DNA from: Antedon mediterranea
Taxonomy: Eukaryota > Echinodermata > Crinoidea > Comatulida > Antedonidae
Assembly (NCBI RefSeq): GCF_964355755.1
Contig: NC_092676.1
Coordinates: 2,650,288 to 2,714,287, forward strand
DNA: 64,000 nt
Reading direction: 5' to 3'
Shown here: one piece after another, positions 12,494 through 25,605 of the stretch
Layout: the number at the start of each line of letters is the position of its first letter
Position numbering within the stretch: the stretch's first letter is position 1
Position numbers and translations under genes: made by a program
Notes under the pieces: model-generated
What the model saw: the letters and a program-made list of their open reading frames with translations, nothing else
The model's database searches: none
What the model was told of the DNA's origin: nothing

Positions 12494-12808
12494 AAAGATA
12501 TATTGTCCCCCTAAAAGTAAAAATAAAAAAAAAACATTTTTTTTTTAATATGCCATTTAGTTATTCACTTTGACCAACAACTGGATGGAAAAAAACAATT
12601 ATTTACCTAAAAAAATGTAATTTAAAGCCAAAAATACTTAAACTGTTTGTCAGACAATGGTGAAATAAAAAAAAAGGGAATTAATGATTTTTGTTTTGTT
12701 TTTTTTAAACAAAAGTGGATAACTTTATTAAAACTGCAAAATGTCCTATTTAATTTCTGATTTTATTAATCTTTGTTTTTCATGTTTTTGAGGGACAATA
12801 CATCTTTA
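12494..12808 (+). mobile_element. Non-autonomous inverted-repeat element, ATTGTCC termini
   Basis: Ends are AAAGATATATTGTCCCCC and GAGGGACAATACATCTTT, an inverted repeat of about 18 bp with few mismatches. The outermost bases fit a TA target (TTA before, TATA after), but the AT-rich context makes this ambiguous. About 315 bp, without an open frame. Related copies lie at 11411-11730 (same orientation) and about 26440-26727 (opposite orientation). Confidence 0.75.
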
Positions 12809-15254
12809 TATTGGTTACGGTAAACATCACAATAGATAAAAAATGGAGTTTCAAACAGTGATAATAGAATATTAACTTCATCTTTCATTAATTTCCGTTT
12901 TTAACATTTTATTTTTGAAATTTGTTTTATATTAAAATGGACAGTGCGTAGTATAACTGAAACATTTTTATACATGAAGATGGAACGTTTCTTGAAATTT
13001 TTATTATTTAATGGACATTAACTTTGAAATATATATAAAAGGTTTGACATGCTAAAGTACCCAAATGAAATACTTTTGTATGATTTTTTTTTTATAGATG
13101 TTTAATTCATACAACAAAGTTCGAACTTTCAAAAAGTTTTATGTGAATAACGTGATTATTATCTGTTTTACAATTTTCTTTTATAGATTAAATAAAATGT
13201 ATTTATTAATTTTTATTTGTAATTTCCTTATCTTCATCGTTTATAAAATAATTAATTTAATTTCTATTACCATTACACTATTCCTGATTTAAAAAAATTA
13301 AATTAAAGTATGTACTATTTACTAAGCATTGCTGGTTCTATATTAGCTATACAAATTAATATCAATATTATTCATACAAATAAAAATAATTATAAATTTA
13401 TATATAAAAAAAATATATAAATAATAATTTCATTTAGGAACTTGGCATTTTTTAAGTATGTTGATTTAAGCTTTGCTTAATTAATATTTCTTGATACAAT
13501 TTTATTAGTTTAATTATTAAATAACTGTTTATTGATTGTATTTAAAAATGTCTAACCGGATCACCACACCTCAATTTGTACTTTGAAATGATCACAAAAA
13601 AATGATCTTCCTTTGGGATATATAGAGCATTACATGTTTCATATCTATCTCATGGGTGCTGTTAAATATTGTGTGTTATGAGTAGCTAGCTTAACTCCCT
13701 CCGAAACGTAAACTACCCTAGGATACGTCAATAGTATCGATTTAAAGGGACCTTTCATTACGAATGAGAGTACATTTATTCTAAATATCTAAAACAAAAT
13801 CTGATTTTTTTGATTCCAACATGGGGTTGTAAATGATAATGATTATGGAGTTGAAAAATCGTTGCTTTTTTAAGCGTTATTTTTCATTTAAGTGGTCAAA
13901 TTATGTATTAGTTTTCTCCTCATGCCTCAGAAGCAGAGGTAGAGTAGCGTTTGATACATCTACAGCCTTGTTCCTTGCCAACAAGCAAAGGAGGATTTTT
14001 TTGGAATCATCTTTGCTGATCTCTGCATACTGTATTATCAATTGCTCCGATTTTACCTCTCTCCTTTTTTTTTTCCTATCATAAATACATGGGTTCATAA
14101 TTTAATATAGAGAAAATTCTAATCAAGGCCACCTCTAAGGAACCCTTTGGCAAATACCTAAACTAATGAGTAACTAAATTTATGTTTATGAGTTTATAAG
14201 TAATTTTCATAATTTTGACGAATATAGGTGTCTATGTGTATGGACATTTACAGTATGAGATAAGGTAAACAACATTATTACGCTTAAGAAGTCGAGGAGA
14301 ATTGGCATCTGGCCAATAAAAGCGGTCAGTGTCAGTAATTCACATTGGAGCTAAAAGCGTGTAAGCAAGGGTATGTATAACCTAAATAGGGTACACATAA
14401 TAGTGGGTGACTGGCAATTGAGAGTAAGCCTTTAATGTCAGTTTTGCAACTGTGTACTGTTATGTCGCTTTAAACTATTAAAGCTAATGTGTTTGACCTT
14501 TGACAATTAAATGGATGTGCCCTCACTGTTGTCTCTATAGTATTATATCATTACATTATCAATATAAAAATATGAATTTAATGAACTTTGAAAGTTGTTA
14601 ACCCCAACTATGAGGAAACTATGGAGACTTTATTTAAAAGTTATCCCAAAAAAAAAATGTTTTTATTTTAAATTGTAAAGCGATTGGTTGACAGACATTG
14701 GGATTAGATACTTTTCTGAAAAAAATAAAATATAAGTAATGATTAAAAATGCATTCAAATTTTAAAATTAAATCATATTGAAAACTTAAAAAAATATTAG
14801 ATTAAATTATTATTTATAATTTGTAGACTGCTTTTACATTATTTCATTATTGTACATTTAATTAGAATAGTTATGTCTGGAAAAGATAATCACTGGAGTC
14901 TCTTTAGGCATTATACAACTGGGTCTCTTTAATACAAATACAATATAACTAAATTAATATTATATAATAATATTGCATTGATGACATGCCTATTAAACTA
15001 ATGTTTTTGGACATAAAACGCCTTTTTCTGCATTTATTTTATGTGAAAAGATGCATTGTAACAATACTATTTTGTGCCTACCTTACCTGGATAAAAAAAT
15101 GTTGGCCCTTTCTTCTTTAAGAGCGGGTATCTTTCCAATATAACTAATACACAGAATATGAGAATAACAGAACTGGCAAATCACCTGTTGAACTAATGTA
15201 TGTATTTGATGTTTGATTCAGTTTATGGCAATTTATTAGAAAAACAAATGCTGT
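12809..15254. other. Long unique AT-rich stretch
   Basis: About 2.4 kb of very AT-rich DNA. Open frames near 13098 and 13833 are low-complexity or lack recognisable domains. No RNA gene or inverted-repeat element was seen. Confidence 0.5.
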
Positions 15255-16015
15255 ATCTAAAAGTGACAGGATCACAAAAGCAAAAAGTTAAATGAAATAA
15301 GGAATTAGTATATTATAGCAGGATAAGACAAATATGAACAATGCTTTAGGTAAAAGTGGTGGGATCACAGATGCAAGATGCAAAAAGATAAATTATATTA
15401 TATATATATATATATGAAAAAAAAACAAAAAACGCTTTAGGTAAAAGTATCTGTCTGGATCACAGAAGCAAAAAGTTAAATGAAAAATTAAATTATATTA
15501 TAGCAGAAAAGAGGCGACAAAAAAAAGCAACACTGCTTTAGGTAAAAGACAGTTAAACTTGTTTTTTAACATTTTGAATATATATTTATTGTTTTTATAA
15601 TAAGTGATATTTAATTGTAATTTTGTTTTAATATTTTGATTGTATGTTCTACCTTTCTAAATGTTTTTTATATTTTTATATTGCATTTTATTTTTCTGAG
15701 TGAAACGCTTTTGTTAAACTTCAATCTTTCGTTTGATTGCAATAAAGTTCTATTCGTATTTCGTAAGATCACAGAAGCAAAAAGTTAAATGAAAAATTAT
15801 ATTATAATAGCAGATAAGAGAAAAGACAAAAAAAAATCAACACTGCTTTAGATAAAAGTGTCAAGATCACAGAAGCAAAAAGTTAGATGAAACATTATAT
15901 TATAGCAGAAGAGAAGACCAATATGAAAATAATCAACGCTTTAGGTAAAAGTGTCTGGATCACAAAAGTAAAAGATGAAGCAAAAAGTTAAATGAAAAAT
16001 GTAAAAGTAAAAAAG
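15255..16015. repeat. Minisatellite of about 92-97 bp units, interrupted
   Basis: The word GGATCACAGAAGCAAAAAGT (with variants) starts near 15269, 15361, 15457, 15766, 15863 and 15957, each preceded by GCTTTAGGTAAAAGT. Subtracting the insertion at 15549-15765 restores a 92 bp spacing across it. A TA dinucleotide run sits inside one unit near 15397. Confidence 0.85.
15549..15765 (+). mobile_element. LINE-like 3' tail inserted in the minisatellite
   Basis: About 217 bp with no similarity to the host repeat, ending in GCAATAAAGTTCTATTCG, the kind of 3' terminus seen in truncated non-LTR retrotransposons. It interrupts one repeat unit cleanly. Short AAAGA/TAAGA similarity at the two junctions may be a target duplication. 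No coding sequence remains. Confidence 0.5.
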
Positions 16016-17870
16016 AATAGATAAAAGAAATAATAACCCAGGTTTCAATTATTTTCCTTAATAAATAATAGGACCGTATAGATATGAAATTTTAATATTT
16101 TTGTGAGTGTCATGAAGCTTCAACAAAGGGATTATTAACTGAATATACAAACCTTAAGGAAATAGACAACCTTGTCATATTCTAAGTCACCATGTCTACA
16201 ATCAAATTATACTATACTTGGAAAATTTCAATTTAAAGAAAAGAAGATTTTTTTATCAGAAATAAACATAATCACATCAGTCAGGATGTGTTTTATTATG
16301 GGAAAAAAAGTTTTTATATTTTACATACAGTATATTTTAAATTCTCAAATATTGATTTATCTATTTTACTTAATTGTTTTCTATGTTTGAAGCACATTTT
16401 AAAATATGACCCATATTTTATATTTTATTACCGAGAAATAATTGGTTTTAGAGACTAAAATGTTTACATCCGTTAAAGAATATTTCATTCTATTATTTTT
16501 AAATGAACGTCGAATAGAATAAAACGTTGGAAAAATTATATTGCATATGTGTTACAATTTGTAGATATTGTATTTGATAAGATTTCACTAAGGAATTTTT
16601 ACCTCTGCAGACAATTCGAAAAGCTAAGATTTATGGCGACTAACAACGCTTTAGAATTCATCATTTTTCAGTTTTCACTTCTTAACATGGTTGCTAACAA
16701 TCCTATGAGGAATCAAGTTTTGACAATTAGCCTGCGTTAGTTTGTTTCCGTTTTTATGATGTATTCATGTAGTATGGATAGTGGAATATCAGTTTCCTAT
16801 CTATCAATTCTAAATATACTCTAGACATTATAAAATTGATTTTTATATTTAAATTTGAAAATGCTGTTTATCAATAGCACGAAGAATTTAGAAAAACCAC
16901 TTAACATTCTTTTTGGAAAGGAATAAATTTATTAAATAAAGTTTGTGTTTTGTAAAAAATGTATTAATATATAAGTGCATTTATTTTATATATTATTAAT
17001 ATTGTGGAATGTTTTTAATGTTTTAAACTCCTTAAATGTAATATTTGTAATTTTACATGTTTCATAAATATATAACTTTTATTAAAAAAAGTAAATTGAC
17101 AGTTTTGGAGAATAAATAAATTTATTTTTATCTAAAAATAGGAGATTCTTGAATAATATTAATTACCCATTATAGTTAATTATACATGAGCTGTTTATTT
17201 ACTATTACTGCAGCAATATGTTACTGCAGTAACTGCAGTAGAACAATATTTATCCGTAAAATAAAGAAATTGATTGTAACAGATTTGTCAGGAGAAGAAA
17301 TTTGTTGTAAAATGGATGCTAAAAATGCCATCATTACGCAAACAAATAACAGTGATTAATCCATTCATTATATATTAGCTTTGACAATCTTAGACGGAAA
17401 GCGGGATGGCTTCGGCACTATCCATCACAAGATATTTAAAATACTTCCCAAAATGCAATAATTCAAAGTGAACACAATACTATTTGTGAAAGTCAAGCAA
17501 TCTAAAAGGCAAAGCAAAGTATAAATTGTTTGTAGACATAAGGCATTACTACAACATAATTGCAATTGAACATTGCAATTTATGGGATCGAGTTTATAGC
17601 AAGGTTAAAAATGATGAATATAGTTTTGAGAGAGACATACATTTAGAAAGAAGAGATAAATAGGGAGAGAGAGAGCATTAAAAGAAAAAAAACAAAAATG
17701 ACATGACAATTGGGATAGGTTGCGGAAGAGAAAAAACTAATTTGGTATAAAACATAATTTAAATATTCAAATTCAACTGAAATATCACTCACCCAATTTA
17801 AAAGTATGTTATTTTTGTTTAACAAAATAGTAAACATGATTGTAAATGTTTCTGGTTTGTAATTAACAAT
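16016..17870. other. Unique AT-rich DNA
   Basis: No gene recognised. A small cluster of TACTGCAGTAACTGCAGTA palindromes lies near 17220-17242. Frames at 16172 and 16549 have no recognisable domain. Confidence 0.5.
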
Positions 17871-18054
17871 GTGTAAAAACTTCTTTTTATCAAACCAATG
17901 GTACAAATTACGAGATTAGATGGTAAATACCTTCTTTTTTTTTATGGTTTCAATGAACAACGAAACAGTCGTTTAGAAAATAAGCTACTGTATATACAGT
18001 ACCATCTAATCTCGTAATTCGTACAATTGGTTTGATAAAAAGAATTTTTCACAC
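17871..18054. repeat. Fold-back inverted repeat
   Basis: Left arm about 17871-17925 and right arm about 17999-18054 are inverse copies, with matching blocks CTTTTTATCAAACCAA and ATTACGAGATTAGATGGTA. The spacer is about 73 bp. Outside the arms the similarity fades. It would fold into a long imperfect hairpin. This may be a fold-back transposon remnant or an inverted duplication. Confidence 0.75.
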
Positions 18055-18216
18055 AAAAAAGTAAATATTTAAAACTTAATGATTTAAATAATGTTTGCCA
18101 GTTTAGAGATTGAATAAATAAAAATTTTACCAAATGGGATTTGAAAACCGTTTGAACGGTGGAGAAAAAAAGATAGAAAAATGGCTTTAGGAAACTTTTT
18201 TTTTAAAGTTTTGCAT

Positions 18217-18289
18217 GTCACTCCAGGATTTCGTCACTCCAGGATTTCGTTACTCCAGGATTTCGTCACTCCAGGATTTCGTCACTCCA
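18217..18289. repeat. 16 bp minisatellite, about 4.6 copies
   Basis: GTCACTCCAGGATTTC repeated almost perfectly, with a single C to T difference in the third copy. The near identity suggests recent expansion. Confidence 0.95.
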
Positions 18290-21200
18290 AACAGTGTGTT
18301 GATACTAAAATATGAAAAATATTTTAAATTTTATCAACAAACATGAAATGTAGACTCATTGATGCTAGGTGCAGGTATTACTTGAATTATGTTTTTTCAC
18401 TAAATTAGTTTTTCAAAATAACATTCAAGTTTAAGAACATAATAGTTTATTTAATGCCTTGTTATGCCATATTTGGCAGATTTACTATAGGTAAATCAAT
18501 TAAACAAATTATTTAATGATCTTTTCCAAACTTACTGTCTGCTATTATTAACATATATAATTATTAATAAACCCTAAACTGAGATAATGCCAAAATAGTA
18601 TAATTTATTATAGATATTCATAAATGAACTACATTTATAGAACAAATTTGCTGGTACTGTAAATTCAATATAAATGTGTTGCCATGGACTAGATGGGATT
18701 TTCTGCTATTTAACAGTTTATCTAAAAGTTTATTAAAACAATTCTCCAACTTTGTTTAAAATACTTCATAAAAAATGATGCTGTTTTCTTTTTTTCTGTA
18801 TTTGTTTTATTGCCATTTTCCAATATTATTATTATTTTTCCAATAGAATGAGCTGAATTGAACCAAAGAAATTAAGACAATTGAATAGTATTGTTCTTGA
18901 GACATTGTAATATGAATCACATGACCATACTATTGTAATCTGTCATGGTCAATTATTATGTAACACATTGTTATCAGACAATGGCTAGGCTACATTAGTA
19001 TTGTTGGCTTCAAGTATTCTATGCAAGTAAAAAGGTGTGATGTTATTTTAAGACCCAACCCAACTAAATATATATATTTTATTATGAAAAGGTATTTGGT
19101 GCTTTACACTTGGTTGTGAAAAAAACCCAATAAAGACGACGTTTACTTTTCAACTACTACTTTTATTTATCTCTCAATTTTGATTAACTTATTCTCGATT
19201 ATTTTTAGTAGTTTAGTAAAATATTATTTAACTAAAGTTAATTCATGATATTACAGGGGGAGTGTCTTTTTACAAAGTTCTACTTTTGAAATGTTTTATG
19301 AAATAAAATAATTTTATTTATTGGAATGACACTTTTGTATTAACAGTGGTACGTATCACAGGGACAGTGCATCCATGAAATAAACCATTTTCAGTAGGGC
19401 CTATAGAAAAGCATATTTAAAAAAAAAATTTTTAAGCTGTAAAAGAGGTAAAGAAAGTTACAAATTAGGCAAGAAAACAAAACAATTCTTCTGATACCTG
19501 GTTTATTATTAAGCAGAGGGCAGCATACCAGTTTTTAAATTTACCATGGTAGATTTTAACAGATCATTATTCTGATCATTTTCTTGTTCAAAATACTTAA
19601 AGTGAAATCTGGTATAGGACAGTCCATTAAAATAAGATTGTGGTGAATTAACATGACAGTAATAAGCAAGCACTCTCTTCTGTCATCTTCCAATAAGTTA
19701 TACCTTTGTATGATTCCGTCTGCTGCCAGCTGTTCCAACCAATGACAACACTCCTTGTCTTATGTGTAGATAAGTACTAACTCAAGAATCTGGCCACAAG
19801 CAACCAGGTTGGAACTCTATCTTCTTAGCTAGACTGCCATCAGTGGAACAATACACACTGTTGTTATGTAACAGTGTCTGGTGTTTTTTAATAATGACCT
19901 ATTGTTATGTGTTATAACTCATTAGCATATTTCTACTATTGTGAAGTGCCTTCACTGTCTGTGTGTGGGGACAGTGTACTATCGTGTATAGAACAGTGAG
20001 TGTGCTTGTTGATTTACTCTGTGAAAGCCTACCAACCACATTTTTAAACTAAAGGTATGTACATTTTTAGATGTTTTTTCAACTAGGTAATGTCAGTTTG
20101 ATATTTATAGCATATGTAGAAGGAAGGATTTGTTAATTTTCTTTTAAAAAATAATTTGAATGTGAAGCTAGGAGGCTACCAAACAGGAATTTCCATGTTT
20201 TAAACTGAGAGGGGTATGCATTGGGTTTTCCTGATTTGACCAAGTAAAAAGATAGCAGTATATAGTGTAAGGAAAAAGTTCTGTGGTTTTATTTTAGCTG
20301 TATTGCTTGCTGTTCATACTTTCTCATTTTTAACCACATTTGTTTATAATACATGATTAATTTGCCATACTGAAATTAAACAAATTCAGTTTTTTGAATA
20401 AAATAAACAGTGGATTGTAGAACATTTTAAAGATAACCTCATGTCTTGACACTATTATATTTACTATCTTTGGAGTAAATATTCTGTTTTTTTGTGATTA
20501 TCCAAAAATCTTTATTAAGAGATATTTTTTGTATAGTGATTGATTATAGCATATTGGATAGGAATAGTAGCAATGTATCTGTACTTAAATGGTCTGACAT
20601 ATTATATTTTAAAAGTGTGCTGGTTTGTCTGATATTAATATTATTTGTACTGTTATAATACTGTAGTAACTTCAAATATTGTGTTTTTAAATTTAACAGC
20701 CTTTGTTTGTAGAACCATGGTTAATCATTGCTAATCACTCCACCTGGTCCACATACATATTTCTATACAATATTAACGGTTATGATTTTTACATGTTAAA
20801 CCTTGATTTTGGGCTCAGCAGGATGTTTATATGTTTTGAATTATTTGTTTACATCATTAAAATCGTTCAGTACAAGGATGTACACAGGTACAGGAATAAA
20901 AAGGGTTGGGTGGAAAAATGTTTAAAAGGGAAGGCAAACTTTAAAAAAATATTTACTGTTAGGATTTTACAGTACTTTAATAAGTTACTGTATCCCACAG
21001 TATGTAGAATAAAAGATTTAAAGTTAAACTGGTATTTATAGTGTAGCCAGGGAGATATGTAAAATAACATCTCACTTGGTGTAGCCACCTCACTGTCACC
21101 TCATCCATCCAGTGTATACAGTACTACAACTATTACTATATATAACTACACTACTGTATGTTAAACAATTAAGTAAATTTTGTTTAAAATATAATATATT

Positions 21201-21349
21201 TGCTTATGTATTTGCTTTTGTATATATATAAATCCAAAGGCAAATTACTGAAAAAATGGCAATGCAATGGCTGGATCTCAATGGAGATACAAAAAAAAAA
21301 GCGAAAAAAAAAGCTAAATCAAAACGATAAAGTAAACAGCCAGAAAAGT
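18290..21349. other. Unique DNA without an identified gene
   Basis: About 3 kb. A splice-donor-like AAAG/GTATGT at about 20054 follows a less AT-rich patch (19690-20054). A minus-strand frame around 19556-19738 has no recognisable domain. No convincing gene can be built. Confidence 0.4.
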
Positions 21350-21385
21350 TAGCAGAGCTTTCGGGCAACACTAGCCCTTCATCAG
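21350..21385 (-). other. Hammerhead-ribozyme-like core, probably degenerate
   Basis: On the minus strand CTGATGA is followed by one extra A, a 4 bp stem GGGC/GCCC closing loop TAGTGTT, then GAAA and a 3 bp AGC/GCT stem with loop TCT. This order (CUGAUGA, stem II, GAA, short stem III) is that of type I hammerhead motifs found in Penelope-like elements and retrozymes. The extra A at the junction and the lack of a matching stem I argue that it is inactive. Confidence 0.3.
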
Positions 21386-21423
21386 TGCAATATAATATTT
21401 GTATTATATATATATAAGGCCTA

Positions 21424-21500
21424 CTGTACGGACCCCCAACATTTTGAAAATTACAATGCAAAAAGATTTTTAGATTAAGTTCAGCACTTCAGCAAAATAC
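21424..21500. repeat. Fragment of a dispersed GGCCCC / ATTACAATGCAAAA family
   Basis: GGACCCCCAACATTTTGAAA followed by ATTACAATGCAAAAAGAT. Similar word pairs occur at 29112-29200, 41125-41215 and, inversely, within 40624-40731. Confidence 0.4.
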
Positions 21501-22115
21501 AATTTGTATAAATTGGGCTCTATATCAAAATACTGGATTCACAACTTATAACAACAAAAACAAAACCTGATTTTAAGTTTCTTGTAATCATGTTATTGTA
21601 TTGTTTAAATGGAAAACTGATTTATTTGGCAAATTAGGTGAATTTCATAAAGCCATTGTCATCATCGAATCACGCAACAAAACACAGGAGAGTTAAGTTG
21701 ATGAGAAACAGAATTTTTTAATATTCTTTAGTCTACCAAGAAATAAATCAATAGAAAGATAATTTGAAAATGTCAAAAACTAATTCTAATATTGTTTTTG
21801 ACAGATAACTATTTTATTTTAAAATAACGTTTTTGGTAAAATTCGCTAATGTGAACCAGTTTTTGTTTTTCTCCCCAAAAAGTACAAATTTCAAATGTTT
21901 GATTCAATAGAACCTCTATAGCTCTGTCTGGAGCTTGTTAAATAATAATATTAATTATGTAATAAATCTCAACTACTTATCCTAATATTTAAAAAAAAAT
22001 TTTTTTTTTAATACGTACCCAAAATGTTTATATTTTTACCTTTTTTCTAAATTGGAATAATGTGAAAATCAGATTCAGATGAAACCATGCTAATGTATGT
22101 TATTCTTGGATGAAA
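21501..22115. other. Unique AT-rich DNA
   Basis: Nothing recognised. Confidence 0.5.
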
Positions 22116-22159
22116 CATCACACTTTGTCAAACGAGTTTGATAGTGTAGACAGAGCTTT
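22116..22159. mobile_element. TTAA-family MITE, right-end fragment
   Basis: CATCACACTTTGTCAAAC followed by AGTTTGATAGTGTAGACAG is the right terminus of the family present in full at 37193-37326. The left part is missing. It runs directly into a GTCCCC-type repeat. Confidence 0.75.
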
Positions 22160-22215
22160 GGAAGTGTCCCCTTAATAGCAGTGTCCCCTGAATAGAGGTT
22201 GACAATGACATTAAT
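22160..22215. repeat. GTCCCC-type repeat fragment
   Basis: GTGTCCCCTTAATAG followed by GTGTCCCCTGAATAGAGG: two units of the same family as 2500-2815 and 36035-36400. Confidence 0.65.
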
Positions 22216-23559
22216 AGTATTAAAACATTCATAGCATTTCCATTTCACGGGAGTGGAGGTGTCCTACTTTTTAGTTGCATAATAATACTAACACACAATA
22301 CCAATGTTGATTAATAATTTTAGTGTTAAACCATCCTATTATGTACTGTGTGTTATGTGAAAAGAAACTGTTCTTAAGAAATTGTATATTGGAATTTTAA
22401 GTAGGTTTGGTTTTATCTATCCAACCATGTAAATAAAACTGTAACCAACGCCTTTATGGAGGTTAAAAACAGATGGCCCCAAATTAACCTATCATTTAAT
22501 TCTTATCTTCCCCTTAATTATGTCAATGACATACTTTAATTGTCTTTGCAATGTATTCACCTGGTTTTTATATGGACCACACAGATTGAAAACCTCTTGA
22601 AATCACAGGGCCTCTGAAACAATAAGCTTTTACTTCCTCTGTCAAAAAGCTTTGTTTTGCAAATATTGAATATTACCAGAGAAACCAGGTCTTTCAATAA
22701 AACAATAGAACTATTTTCAGTCGTGACGTAAGTAGGTATTGTAGTTCAATTGCCTGATAAATGTGTGGATATCCGAGCAACAAAAGGCGTTTTTATCAAT
22801 AACCTATTGTTACGTTCTCTGCTATTCTTTTATCCTCATCCATTCAGAGAGGAGAAAGCAGTTAAATGCTTTCAGTCTCTCAAAATGTCAAAGGTCAAGC
22901 CTGGGCTGCATTCTTGCGTGTGTTAAAGACAAATAAACGATAGCGATGTCAGTAGACTCCCACATGTCATTAGGATTTCATTTAGAGAGAATGTTTTTAT
23001 TGTGATCGTAACAAATGGGTAGAGCAGAGAAACCGGTCAGTAAGTCTTTTTGTCTTTCTTTTTTTATGTAATTCATGTGATAAAGGGTTAATCTCAGCTG
23101 GTACCAGTTATAACAGGAGGGTGGTCTGTCATGTCAATATCCCTGGCCTGAATTTAACTACAAGGTCACCTTATAAATAAAAATCTGTATAAAACAAAAA
23201 ATACCTTTTAAAATGATTAAGTCTGTGAGTTTAGGTAAAAAAGGGGAGAAAAAAAGGTGTTTTTATTAGTACAACTACAGTACATCGAACAGTATACTAG
23301 TTTGCCGGCTGAGTACTTTCCTCTCGGATACAGACAGCATCGTCGTCGTAGTCGCTGTAATTGCAAATTGAAAAGTGCTGGATTAATTGCTAGTGTCACT
23401 TTCCTCTTCCTGTAAATAGACTACGAGCGGAAACAATGACGGCTATTGTTATTCATCGGAATGGTTGCATCAAAATCTTAGTTGATTCAATATTATGCAT
23501 TCTTAGTCAGATTGGAAATGCATGCTGTACTGTAGACTGTATATTACATTCTGATGCAT
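22216..23559. other. Unique DNA with a possible regulatory island
   Basis: From about 22430 to 23180 the sequence is compositionally balanced, with TAATTA, CAGCTG and AGGTCA-like words and few homopolymers, unlike the AT-rich flanks. No coding frame, repeat or RNA structure explains it. A conserved non-coding element is one possible reading. Confidence 0.3.
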
Positions 23560-24512
23560 ATAATGCTGTATATTAATAATATTGCTATTTTTTGCAAACA
23601 CCTTATTCTCAACAGACTAAAGTAAATTATAATCATATTGTTTTAATCTGTACTATTTCAACTTATTGATTTGATTTGAATAATTTGATAAATTAGCTAT
23701 GTTTATTCATTTTTAAACATAGCTAGTTTTATTAATATTGTTATTTTCTGCAAACACCTTAATATTCTCAACAGACTGTATTAAATTATAATCATATTGT
23801 TTTAATCTGTACTATTTTAATTAATTAATTTGATTTGAATAATTTGATAAATTATCTATGTTTATTCATTATTAAACATAGCTAGTTTTATTAATAATTT
23901 GCTATTTTTTGCAAAAACCTTAATATTCTCGACAGACTATATTAAATTATAATCATATTGTTTTAATCTGTACTATTTTAATTAATTAATTTGATTTGAA
24001 TAATTTGATAAATTAGCTATGTTTATTCATTATTAAACATAGCTAGTTTTATTAATTTGCTATTTTCTGCAAAAACCTTAATATTCTCAACAGACTAAAG
24101 TAAATTATAATCATATTGTTTTAATCTGTACTATTTCAACTTATTGATTTGATTTGAATAATTTGATAGATTAGCTATGTTTATTCATTATTAAATGTAG
24201 CTAGTTTTATTAATAATTTGCTATTTTCTGCAAAAACCTTAATATTCTCAACAGACTATAGTTAATTATCATATTGTTTTAATCTGTACTATTTCAACTA
24301 ATTTGATTTGATTTGAATAATTTGATAGATTATCTATGTTTAGTCATTATTAAATGTAGCTAATTAATAATATTGCTATTTTCTGCCAACACCTACTGTA
24401 TATTCTCAACAGACTATAGTTAATTATCATATTGTTTTAATCTGTATTATTTCAACTAATTTGATTTGAATAATTTGATAAATTATTATGTTTATTCATT
24501 ATTAATAATAAG
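23560..24512. repeat. Six-copy tandem satellite, unit about 160 bp
   Basis: CTCAACAGACT (one copy CTCGACAGACT) recurs at 23608, 23767, 23928, 24086, 24247 and 24405, spacings of 158-161. Early units contain an inverted repeat AGCTATGTTTA ... TAAACATAGCT able to form a hairpin; it decays in the last copies. Alternate copies share private variants (for example AAAGTAAATT versus a TATTAAATT version), hinting at a higher-order pattern. Confidence 0.92.
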
Positions 24513-25056
24513 CAAACTACACTAGTGGTTGATAATTTTGAATTATGTGATGTCGTATTGAATCTCATAGTAATTAGCTTATACTTTATTAATTTAAATA
24601 ATTATTAATTAATACTGAATAGGATTTGAATAGAAAGTAAAATCAGTGATATTCACTTATCATCCAATGCTATTAATCTGTTTCGTTGAATTCCATAATA
24701 ATTAACATATGGTATTAATTTGAATTAATTAGCCTAATAAATTTAATTTGCATAATTGCAAGATTATTGTTTATTTAATAGTAGATTGAGGCAAAGGTGG
24801 TTAACATTAATGTTCTAGTTATGGAAATCTCCAGGATTAATTGTAATAGTTGATTCCATCCGGTTTATTTTAAAATGGATCTACTACACAATGTTCATAC
24901 GCAATTTCAGGATTATGTTTAAACCACTTTTCTTTATCTTGTATAGAATGTGTGTCCACAGAATGAATGTATATTATCGCTATTGCAATACTGTAAATTG
25001 TTAATGACATAGTATAAAACAGACTCCAAATGATGATGATGATTCAATCTTTCAAT
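24513..25056. other. Unique AT-rich DNA
   Basis: Nothing recognised. Confidence 0.5.
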
Positions 25057-25108
25057 CTTTACTTGATCATCGATTCCTGATGATGATGATCAAATAAAGA
25101 TCGAAACA
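25057..25108 (+). other. Hairpin containing a hammerhead-like core
   Basis: CAATCTTTACTTGATCATC and GATGATCAAATAAAGATCG are near-perfect inverse copies separated by about 10 bases. The right half also reads CTGATGA, a short GATC/GATC stem, then GAAAC, resembling the hammerhead consensus. The stem II register is imperfect. It may be the end of a Penelope-like element or a chance hairpin. Confidence 0.35.
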
Positions 25109-25215
25109 TTAAATCATGGTTTGTCTCTCGTTTTTTGTAATCAGTTTTATACTATGTTGTTTAAACATAATAAATACATCTACAGTATTATTGGTACAGT
25201 ATTAATGTACCACAT

Positions 25216-25605
25216 TATTGTATGGTTGGCATGCAGTATTATTACTGCTACTGTATGGTTGGCATGCAGTATTATTACCGCTACTGTACAGTTTAGTTAT
25301 ACAAGTAAGTCTGTACGGTTGCAATACAGTGTATTACCACTACTGTATGGTTGCAATACAATATTTACCACTAAAGTCTGTATGGTTGCAATACAGTATT
25401 TACCACTAAAGTCTGTACGGTTGCAATACAGTATTTACCACTACTGTATGGTTGCAATACAGTATTTACCACTACTGTATGGTTGCAATACAGTACCACT
25501 AAAGTCTTTACGGTTGCAATACAGTATTTACCACTACTGTATGGTTGCAGTACAGTATTTTTACCACAACTACAGTATATGGTTGCAATACAGTATTTAC
25601 AGTGT
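25216..25605. repeat. Minisatellite with 31 bp and 35 bp units
   Basis: Core TATGGTTGCAATACAGTATT followed by TACCACTA, then either CTG (31 bp) or AAGTCTG (35 bp). About eleven copies; the first two are variants with GGTTGGCATGCAG. The repeat lacks stops in some frames, producing a 208-codon frame from 25121 that is a by-product of the repeat and not a gene. Confidence 0.93.

Noticed and set aside
20703-21041. 112-codon plus-strand frame
   Set aside because: AT-rich, Tyr/Phe/Ile/Lys-dominated, overlapped by an opposite frame, and no domain recognised.
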